In this document: piece by piece, positions 55,105 to 64,000 of the stretch
Layout of the letters: every line of letters begins with the position of its first letter
How positions within the stretch are numbered: position 1 is the first letter of the stretch
From: Hemerocallis citrina
Taxonomy: Eukaryota; Streptophyta; Magnoliopsida; Asparagales; Asphodelaceae
Direction: 5' to 3'
Assembly: GCA_017893485.1 (NCBI GenBank)
Contig: CM030368.1
Location: 107,639,549 to 107,703,548 of the forward strand
Length of the DNA stretch: 64,000 nucleotides
Program-made: the position numbers and the translations under genes
The notes under the pieces: model-generated
What the model saw: only the letters and a program-made list of their open reading frames with translations
What the model was told of the DNA's origin: nothing
Database searches by the model: none

Positions 55105-56597
55105 GGTAATCTATCAACATAATATGCAAAGTAAATATCATTTCATGGAAATATGCAAAGAAAAAAATATTTAACCATCAACAGAATTATGCAGAGTATG
55201 TATCATGACATTGAAATATTTAATAATTTCTTTTATTAAATGTGCCTCTTACTATTTTTATTCGTATCAACGACCCTCATCATTGACTCGGAAAATCCCA
55301 TCGTAAGATTTTCTAGTAGGCCAAGATCCATATTTCACCTAGTTTTGAGTCAGCTTTGGCTGATCACACAAAATTCAGTTATTTAGGTAGGGAACATTTT
55401 CCAATTACATCATATACAACTCTTGGATTGTTGGGTGTGTAACACTTACTCTGTTCTATCTCATAGATTAAAGCCCAACTCTATACCTCTAAACCTTCAA
55501 TTCTATTTATATAGTCTAGTTAAGTCAGACCCAATGGTTGGCAATTGAATATTACTTTTATCCCATCGTGTCTCACCAGGATAGAAAAAGGCTCTCTGAT
55601 TTGGCAGACCTACACTTAATCGATCCTAGCCTAGGCGAGTGCCATGCATTGGAAGGCATCTTATTGCAACTTAATATTTATTTTGAGAGATTTTGTTATT
55701 TTATTAATTGATCTCACATTCATTATCCATTAGCATACAACTATGCATCTCATACAAAATTAAAAGCATAAAATTTATGTGACATGGTGGTGGCCCTAAC
55801 ACACTAATTCTCTTAAGCTAATGAGAGTATCAAAAACTGCACAAAGGGATTATACCACCTTCTCCAAGCAACTTCCCAATATTCTCCGTGTATGGTTGCC
55901 AATTCCTTGCCTTCTAAGTGAGATTAAATTTTCATATAAAGAAAGAATGTAAAATTGAAAGTTTAGAGAGAAAGGATTAGATTGAGAATGTACAGAGGAA
56001 TGCACGACACGCAAGTCGTATTCAAAATACCAAATATAAACAATGCATCATAGAACATAAACCATGTATCACAGAATTAAACCATGCACCATGCATCACA
56101 GAACTAAGGCCACAATCATGCACCATGCATCACAGAACATAATAATCAAAGAATATGTTGTTATGATTTTATTTAATTTATTTAAAAAAAATTTGATTTT
56201 TGGAGAATCATCATTGCCCTACGCAGAGCTGGCACAGGGGTACCGCGGCCCAAAAATTTTGCCTCATCATCCCTTACCATCGCCAAAGCATGAACCCTTC
56301 ATGTTTTAAGAAACCCTAACGCCACTGCAAACGATGCAGGTGCATGAACTATTCATGATTTAAGAAACCCTAACGTCACTGCAAACCACATCTTTCCATG
56401 GTTAACAATGGTTACAAACCGATGGCTACCATAGTGTGGCATCTGTGTTAACAACCAACACAAACGAATCCTTATATTGCAACTGTTGTAAAAATTATAT
56501 CACATATGAATCTTTCTACCAAAAGTGTGAACATATCATAAATAGTCACATATCATTCATAATCGAATTATGGTTTCGCAAGTGGCTTTGATACCAC
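55105..56597 (-). other. Copia 5' leader and primer-binding site
   Basis: Non-coding leader between the 5' LTR and gag. The primer-binding site is TGGTATCAAAGCC on the minus strand (56584-56596), one base off the initiator-Met tRNA complement. Short direct repeats based on CACCATGCATCACAGAAC occur at about 56040-56140. Confidence 0.7.
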
Positions 56598-58008
56598 TGT
56601 TAGGTTTCGATGGTAGCCTCAGATCCAATACACAGTGCAAAAATTACTAAGAAATATTGAAACCTAGCCATGGATCCATGCGAAAACCATAAATCGTGTT
56701 TAGGAGTTATACTTTGAAGATGGATCTGCTGTCTCCAATTAATGTAGATCACAGCACTGCAATATAATTGTGCCTCTACGATATCCACACAAATAGATCA
56801 AATAAAGCTTTCCCTCACACCCCAGTGCTAGCTACGCGAAGGGGATATTCCTCACTATCTCTCTATCTCTCTATCTCTCACAATTTCTGTGACGACTAAG
56901 GTTTTCTCATATGACACTTTTTCACAGATACGCATCATATATATAGCTACAAAAAATCAACCCTAAGAGAGGAGGCTGTTGGACTCACAATCTGACCTGG
57001 TTCAGATTCGTGTGTGGGTCTTTGAACTTTTGTCAGCCCATTTAATGTAATTAAATATCTAACCAATGTCAGGAGTCCAAGTCCTACTTGGATCCCGAAT
57101 TAAATTCATCTTATGAATTTAAATCCCAATTTCGATCCTTTCTAAGTGTGTGACCCTGTAGGTTCCCGTTACTTTGATAGTAATACTAAAATCATATTCT
57201 AGTCCATTTGTCCAGATATATTAATTGACCCCAAGGCATAGAGCATGTCACCCTTGTATAGTTTAATTTTTGGTTTCTTGATGTCCGAGTAAACTTACTA
57301 AAATAAATGAGCTCAATATCTCATATTGACTCATTTGGGCAAGACCATGCATTTTGCAGTCTCACTCAATCAAGGGTCCCAAAGATATCGCTCTTGTTAT
57401 GTAAGAGACAAATCCTATATAAGTCACTCATATCCCTCCGCATGATTTGTAGTATATCCAATAGTCGACTTTATAATCACCTTATTACAGGTAATATTTG
57501 ACAATATTAAAATATACAGCTGCTCATGTAGGGAACCGTAGTGTCTTCAAGTCAAAGGACTACATACACCATGGTCACTATGAGAACCGCTTATGACACT
57601 CACGTAACGATCCATACAACATTCTCATGGTGGGCCAGTCTAGTACATTATTACTCTAATATGTACCCATGTAAAGACTTGATATCTCATATCCATGACC
57701 CGTGGGATATGGTCATCAGTCTATGCACATACTAGTCTCTATATATTATTGTTGTCCTAATTCACAGTAATACATAACTAGGGACATTTAAGAATAGTGT
57801 TCTGATTACAACTAATAAGATCTCATAATCAAGTCATGCACTTGATAACCTATTGTATTGAACCTACTATTCTAAGGATTTTATTATGTTCATTTAATTA
57901 CAATAAACAACACAATACATAAAATGCCTCATCAATGAAATAAATATCGTGATACAATGTAAACTAGTAATGTTAATACACAACTGGCCTCTAGGACATA
58001 CACCAACA
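56598..58008 (-). repeat. Copia 5' LTR (1411 bp)
   Basis: On the minus strand it starts TGTTGGTGTATGTCCTAGAG and ends GAAACCTAACA, directly before the primer-binding site. A TATA-like TATATATA lies at about 56938-56945 on the minus strand. There is no partner LTR in the window. Confidence 0.82.
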
Positions 58009-58860
58009 ATGGGTACATGGCAACGTGTACTTAACGGTGAGTGTCTTTGGGATGTGGGTGATGTCTCCAACTTCGATAAGAACCAGTGCCCTATCACGGG
58101 TCTCTGCCTCCTTCATTTCCCTGCTCATTGTGACCAACTTGGCGAATGGTTTCACGAGATTCTGCAGGGATGCTTCATTCCACATATGGAATGGTAGCGC
58201 GAAGACGTTAACCAAGACATAGCTAGGTTTGGGTTTCAACTTTGCTCCATATTCCATGGATCATGAGATGAATGTAGCTACGAACCAAAGAAGTGGAACA
58301 ACCCCTCCTGTGACCACCTTTTCTGCACTTTCCATTGTGGGGAATTGGACACGATAAACATTTTCCCCACCTTCTTCAACATCCGCCACCATCCTTGGCC
58401 TTCCCATTCAAAATTTAGTCCGCACTCAACATCTTTTGTTGTCGGAGAAGATTTCGGGTTGATCAAGTGGGGAAAAGTGCTTGCATGCATCGCTGGGAGG
58501 TCTTCACCCAGAACTGAGTTATGGATAACCTCAACCTCCATGTTTTCCTGACAATTGAAGACATGGCAGTCACGAATCTTATGGCCAAACTTCTTACAAT
58601 TCAAATAATGGAACCTATACTTTCGGCACGCCACGGCAAGATGGCCACTCTCCCCATACTTCATACAGCGTCGTTGCCTTCTTTTTGTGGATCTCGGGTT
58701 TTGATGTGGGGTTTTGGGATAAAAGTTGGATTTTGGGTTTGGTGGAAAAACTAGTTTTGGATTAGGTTTAGGAAGATGATGGGGTGGATGTGGAAACTGG
58801 TTTCGGTTTTGGGGATGTTGGGGAATGTGAAGAAGGATAAAGTGGGGGTTATGATGAAGA
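58009..58860 (-). pseudogene. LINE ORF1 fragment with CCHC-type knuckles
   Basis: From the right: a Pro/His/Asn-rich stretch (58860-58680), then RRCMKYGESGHLAVAC and LNCKKFGHKIRDC. These are two CCHC knuckles, each with one Cys changed to Tyr. After a stop and frame change comes KPKPSYVLVNVFALPFHMW with MWNEASLQNLVKPFAKLV, like the DUF4283 region of plant LINE ORF1. ORF1 proteins bind LINE RNA. The copia LTR cuts it at 58009. The knuckles come before the DUF4283-like part on this strand, the reverse of the order I would expect. Confidence 0.6.
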
Positions 58861-59587
58861 GGCTGGCATAAGAGGTTGAGTAAAGCCTGGGCATATGATA
58901 TTCTTTCCTCCCATAGCGCCCATCCTCCTCTCTCTCTCTCCCATCATTCCTCTCATTTTTTGACTCAGGTTTTTGTTATCTTGTTAACCACTCTCCTTAA
59001 AGTGCCATTAGGATTTAAATGTTAGGTTGTCAACTTGTAATCATGAAGTCAGTTTTATGGTCAATAAATAGATTCTTTATTATCCATTATCACTTTCTTC
59101 AATCACTTTACCATTTTCTTAGGAGAAGTTAAAAAGTGAAAGTTATTAATCTCTTTCCTATTTAGAGAAAGTGAAAAAATCTCACATTTTTATTTTCATC
59201 TTGCCAAACAAAAAAATTTGATGCAAATGTCTCCACTTTCACTCTTTCATCCACACTCCTCTCTTGTCAAACGACCCTTAAGTATGTGATTGATCAATCA
59301 TTCTCTTTGTTCTCTTTTCTCCTCTCTTTTTTCTGCTTTTTTATTATATGCTCTTTCTTTAGTTGTGTCTATTGGATAATAATTCAGTTTACTAGTATTT
59401 ATACATTATTCTTCAAAATTGTTCTTTTAAATGACTCATGATAGTACTCTGGATCAAATATTCTTCAGAAGGGCTTTTCTTTAAAACTTGATTAATATGC
59501 CCACCACAAGATATGATAACAAATTAAAATAAGAATTAGATAGTTTGCTAATGCGATGAAGGAATAAATTGAAGTACTCTACATCTT
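58861..59587. other. Intergenic, no gene seen
   Basis: TC-rich at 58900-58960, then AT-rich. The segment near 59200-59280 ends in CTTGTCAAACGACCCTTAAG, which resembles a MITE end, but no partner end was found. Confidence 0.35.
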
Positions 59588-61986
59588 TTTTTTTTTTGCT
59601 AGACAAAATAACACAATCAGAAACACTACTGTCGTGCCCAAAGAACTCAGGAGCATCAGCCTCAAGCTCAGGGTCCAAAACCAAAACAAACAAAAACTCC
59701 AACCTCAGATCTTTCCCTCTCTTAGTAGCCCCATCTGCCGCCATGTTACACATTCTAAAAATATGGCAAACAGAGCCAATCTTACATCCCTCCATAAAAT
59801 GAGTAATATCCTGTTGAATTGGATCCACCATCACTCTAGCATTTGTCTGTTCCCCCACCACTTGTGAGTCACCTTCAAAGAAGAACAACCCCTAATGCAG
59901 AAGCAGGTGGAGATTCTTCAATGCACTCCACAATGTGCACTAATCAGCAACGTTGATGGAGTAAGTATCAACCGGGCCACCTCCAACCAATAACGATTTA
60001 GAGTTCAAATCCTGTACAACGAAGCCAAAACCTGCACCCTATTCATTCACGGACCCGTCGAAAATAACTTTCAGCGTGCCCCTCTACGGAGGTTCCCACA
60101 GCACCAAAGTTGGTTGCTTGAAGACCTACTGCCGCAATACCATTGGTCCAATTTTGGTAAGTAAGTCACCATTAGTACCCAAGACCCTAGGACCACTTTG
60201 GCCTCCTATAACTTAGCAGTTGCATGGGTTGAAACTTGAATAGTTAGCCTACTATCCCCACCACCACCTTTAAAGAAATCCATGCACCTGGACTTCCATA
60301 CATTCCATGAAATGGTGACTATCAGCGTTTGTAACACCTTCCTATTATGCCCCACACCCAATAGTTTTTTATCGACTAGATCCCACCAACCTTCCAACGG
60401 ATCTCATACTAGGTCCAGACCTAGAGTAGTAGACAGGGACACCCACACCTCCCTTACCTTCGCACAGGTGAGAATGACATGCATTGTTGATTCCTCCTCT
60501 ATCCCACAGTGAGGACATGTGGGGTAAGCAACCAGGCCCCGGTGGAGTAACATCCCCTTGGATGAGGCTGCATTAATGAAAACATGCCACAACCAATATC
60601 TAACTTTGGGAGTAGCACTTATCTTCCATTTACTCAGTAGCACCAATAAGCAACTCATCCCAATCCTCAAGAAACAATGTTCATAAAGCTCCTTCAGAAA
60701 AAACATTGCATATAGGGGATTAAACCAAATCAAGGTGTTTTAGCACTGCCTTACAGGCACCCGAATCGCTTTTCCCTTCACTACAAAAGCAAGCGAGAGA
60801 AGCAAGGCTAGTTTTGCATCATCCCAAATCTTGAAATCTGAGATCAATTTCAACACTTTGATGGCTACTCAAAATCTTCAATGGGAACATTCAAACTTAA
60901 TTTGTTGAGGGGAGTTAGCCCAAGCCATGGATCTATGAAGACATCAATGTGGCTGCCATCCCCTATCGCCCAATTCAGGCCACACCACTCTCTGCCCTAA
61001 CCAAGTTCCGTCATGACGAAGAATCATCTCTCGTCGACTCCCAATGCCATGAAGAGGGAGTAAGTTTGTATTTATGAGTGAGAAGTCGCAAAAACATTGA
61101 TGTAGGTTGACTGATTATTCTACAAAGATTCTTCGCCATCATAGCCTCCTAAAGGACCTCTAGATGTCTTAAACTTGTTCCCTCCTCAGTGATAGGGCGA
61201 CAAATAGTATCCCAAGAGGCCACAACCTTCCTCGACTTGCATCACGCTGCCATAAGAAAGCCCTACACTCCTTCTCAACCTTCTGGATAACAGACCAAGG
61301 AGTATACCCATGAGATAGAATGGAAGCAGACATGGTCTGAACCACAGACATCAGCATCACCATCCTCCTCGCAAAGTACATTCTGCTCACCTTCCAACCA
61401 GCAAGCCTAGACCAAACTTTACTCAGAAGATCATCAAAATTACTAGCAGGAATACGACCCATGCCAACCATAACTCCCAAATACTTGTACAGGGATTTTC
61501 CAAGACTAACTTGTACAAGCCTCAGGCACGGCCTTTTATCACTAAAACGAAAACCCTCACCGAAGTAGACATGGGATATAGAAAGATGAACTCACTGCTT
61601 ACTCCATTCACAGTACCTCTCCAGAATACCTTTTTAAACTTGGCACTCAACTTAATTTCCACGACCAAAAAGAATATCGTCATCTGCATACATTAAGTGA
61701 GTCATTTGACTGTTATCTGCCCTAACATCAAAGCCCAAAATTTGTTGCATATGAACTTCTTGCCAAATCGACCCAGACAAGACTTCAAAGCAAAATATAT
61801 AAGTAAGATGAGAATGGGCAGCCTTGTCGTAACCTCATACATGAGCTAAACCAAGAACTGGGGCTGCCATTGACAAGTACAGCAAATCGAGCTCCACGAA
61901 TACATGCCATAACCAAGTTAATGAACTTTTCATCAAAACAACACCTCTGAAGCAAAACTTCTAAGAAATCCTAGTAAATCCTATCA
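59588..61986 (-). pseudogene. LINE (L1-type) ORF2: RT end, zf-RVT, RNase H, poly(A)
   Basis: On the minus strand: the RT catalytic motif as YADD at 61679-61690 (LMYADDDILFGRG); the post-RT region 61480-61169 (SRLAGWKVSRMYFARRMVMLMSVVQ is its clearest part); the zf-RVT domain at 60733-60404 (ATPKVRYWLWHVF, then CPHCGIEEESTMHVILTC); a WNVWKSRC segment near 60320; and RNase H at 59888-59600 (CNMAADGATKRG). An A run (plus-strand T run 59588-59600) marks the 3' end. Many stops and frameshifts. The 5' part of RT and the endonuclease are missing, cut by the LTR at 61987 or by 5' truncation. Confidence 0.8.
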
Positions 61987-64000
61987 TGTAACACCCTAGA
62001 TTTTTAAATAGTGTTTTTGAGATTAATAAATGAATTAAAGTGATTTTTGGTGATTTAATAAATATTTTTCTGAAATTTATCTTTTTACACATGCAAATAT
62101 TTTCTTCGAAAATTCAAAGTCAGAAATTATTTTGGAGAAACCTATTATTTATTAGTAGGTATTATTTATGAATTTTCTGGATTTTTCTGATATTTATTTG
62201 GTATATTTGCAAATATTACAAAAAGATGGGCTTTTGTGCAAAATTACCCCTTGGAGTAAAAACTCCACAAATTTGGTTTTCTGGACTGAGTATGATGGCA
62301 ATCCAACTAAGAGGTAAAGAGTTTACTTTTTATTCTAATAGATTTTGTTTATTTCGTAGATTTTTTAAAGAAGGGTCTTTTTGCAAAATTGCCACTTAGA
62401 GGCAAAAATTATAAAATTCATTTTTCTGGGTTTGAAACCAATGCCGGCTAGATCTGGAGAGTTACTTTTGATTTTAAATCTAAATTGAATTGATTAATCT
62501 AATTTTCTATTATAAGGATTTATATATGTAAAGATATATTCTAAAGGGATATTTTTCAAAATCTTCTCAAAACCCTAATGCCCTGAATTTCGGCTATTAA
62601 AAGAGAGGTCGCAGCCGTCTCTTTGCTACACAAAAGAAAGGGTTTTGTTTAGTATTGATTTCTTGGAGTTTCGAAGTAAGGATCTTGGATTTCTTGCGAA
62701 AGGAAGGACTTTTCTTATTCTCTTTATTATTTCAATTGATTCTTCAATAAGGTGAATGATATTTGTTTGCGTTCTTACTGTTCTATGCATACTGTATGTG
62801 GTAATTTGTCTATTAGAATGCATGATAGATGATGGTATGATGATATAATGAATTATTGATGGATGGATGAATCAAGATTGAACCTTTCATGAAAACTATG
62901 CTATTGATGATTTAAAATTCTATATAGATGACTTGAGAATGTTAAGAACCTAATAGAAATCATGGGTATGTTTCTTTTTTCATATTATTGCTGATTTGAT
63001 TATATATAATGAAATTGTATGATGTAAATGGCATAAAAGTGAATAAAGGAGGGTTCTTTACTGTGTATGTATATATATGATCTGTTTAGGGGTATTTCGA
63101 TGAAAATAACTTGACTAATGATTGCCGTAGATGCATATGATTAAAGGGTCAACTAATATAAACAGTTGGGGTATGTGTATAACAAGTTGCAAAGAGTTTT
63201 AAGTATCAAAATATCAAGTTTTTAAAGATTTTATAGGGTTTGATTTTCATGTCTGTTGAACACAGTCGAAATTGCATTTTTTTTGTGTGTTTTGTGATGT
63301 TTTCGATTGGATCTTAATTTTTTTTTTATACTGAGATTGAATTGAAATATTATACTACTCATATTTGATGGATTCGATGAAGCTACTGATACATGAACAC
63401 ATATATATACATATATATTCATATTATCTGTTTTGAAGACGTTTTGTCGAAAAATTGATCTTTTATAAACTTGATGAGATTTTGATTTGTCTTATAAACT
63501 CCAGTATGTTAGGCAAGTTGTATTTGATCATCTCAGGATTTTTAATTTTACAATTCATGTTTTAAAAGAGTATAATCTTGTATTAGTCAAAAAGTCCACA
63601 ATTTTGAAACTATTCGAGTAACAGCTAACAGTCGACCAATCCCATTTTGAACTAAGATGTGCAGTCGACCGTCATTTGAAAAATTGGATTTTCTGGGCTT
63701 GTGCAGTCGAACGTCGTTCTTTTGAACTTTTTTCGACAGTCGATTGTCACCTGTTGTTTTTGATGATTTGTTGAGTTTTCTTGCTGATTTCTTGAATGAT
63801 TATTTCTTTACACTTATGGATTATTGATCGACTATTTTAGATGAAGTTTTTGCTACAGATTATTATAAATTACAGATAGTTATATCTTGATTATAATAGA
63901 GTTCAACCTGCATTTCTATGACTTTATAAAGTGAAATAGATAAGGTTTTCGAAGGAATTGATGTTTCGTGATATTCTATGACTTCAAAATACGAAACTCA
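61987..64000 (+). repeat. Start of another long LTR, running off the window
   Basis: It begins TGTAACACCCTAGATTTTT after TATCA and has the AT-rich U3 style of the other gypsy LTRs. A TATTAAAAG box lies at 62595-62602, followed by a leader (CGCAGCCGTCTCTTTGC). It continues to 64000 without an end, so at least 2.0 kb. Whether it is a solo LTR or a full element cannot be seen. ORFs at 62626-62823 and 63231-63422 (minus) are not credible genes. Confidence 0.65.
62595..62602 (+). promoter_or_regulatory. TATA-like box of the right-edge LTR
   Basis: TATTAAAA in CGGCTATTAAAAGAGAGG, about 610 bp into the LTR, matching box positions in the other long LTRs. Confidence 0.4.

Larger units (their letters stand above)
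52601..58008 (-). mobile_element. Ty1/copia retrotransposon, 5' part, truncated in RT
   Basis: Reading leftward: 5' LTR (58008-56598), primer-binding site, leader, gag, protease, integrase, the start of RT near 52640, then loss of similarity. RNase H, most of RT and the 3' LTR are missing. Frame stops and indels occur throughout. The gag-protease-integrase-RT order is diagnostic of copia. It is inserted in a LINE ORF1 fragment, whose sequence starts right at the LTR edge (ATGGG at 58009-58013). Confidence 0.85.

Noticed and set aside
61511..61696. 61-codon plus-strand ORF
   Set aside because: Antisense to the LINE RT with the YADD motif on the minus strand.

Overview
This is nuclear DNA from a flowering plant, most likely a eudicot with a large, repeat-rich genome. 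I infer this from plant-specific retrotransposon lineages (Tat-type Ty3/gypsy with a second RNase H, a Tekay/Del-type chromovirus, Ty1/copia, plant L1-type LINEs, a CACTA transposon), AT-rich intergenic DNA and GT-AG introns. I cannot name the species. I see no intact host gene, rRNA or functional tRNA gene. The only host-gene material is a two-exon fragment of the splicing-factor gene SF3B4, apparently captured by a CACTA-type transposon.

Layout. 1-10364: right-hand part of a Tat element (T1): decayed pol, a 113-bp tandem array, an antisense gene pair on the minus strand, a 58-bp tandem array, a polypurine tract and a 3' LTR. 10365-15238: CACTA-like remnant with the SF3B4 fragment, a 40-base G run, transposase-like exons and subterminal repeats. 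15239-22481: remnant of a second Tat element (T2) that lost its pol and was split by a 5.2-kb solo LTR (16894-22085). 22482-28725: two further LTR starts of related type (22482 and 26198), the first interrupted by a minus-strand poly(A) retroposon. 28726-51421: a Tat composite (T3) with 5' LTR, decayed gag, truncated protease and a 60-bp tandem array. It is split by a nearly intact 12.4-kb Tekay-type element (31711-44079, target duplication CAAAT), then by a 3.36-kb solo LTR on the minus strand (46400-49757, target duplication TCCAT), and ends in a Tat LTR that does not match the 5' one. 51422-52600: AT-rich DNA with a possible MITE. 52600-58008: truncated Ty1/copia element on the minus strand, inserted into a LINE ORF1 fragment (to about 58860). 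59588-61986: 3' part of a LINE ORF2 on the minus strand. 61987-64000: start of another LTR that runs off the window.

The region reads as nested insertions. The Tat elements are the old framework, the solo LTRs are collapsed later insertions, and the Tekay-type element is the youngest large insertion: its two LTRs are nearly identical and its polyprotein has one clear nonsense codon. The items that most deserve a second look are: (i) an 87-nt, in-frame, GT-AG-bounded segment holding the only stop codon between gag and pol of the Tekay element; (ii) the abnormal 5' side of that element, where a full LTR is followed by 219 bp of the 3' flank and then by the tail of another LTR; (iii) the tRNA-like, pol III box-bearing sequence inside its LTRs; (iv) the antisense gene in T1, with its own TATA box and two phase-consistent introns; and (v) the SF3B4 capture. 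All functional names rest on motif recognition by eye; no database search was possible.
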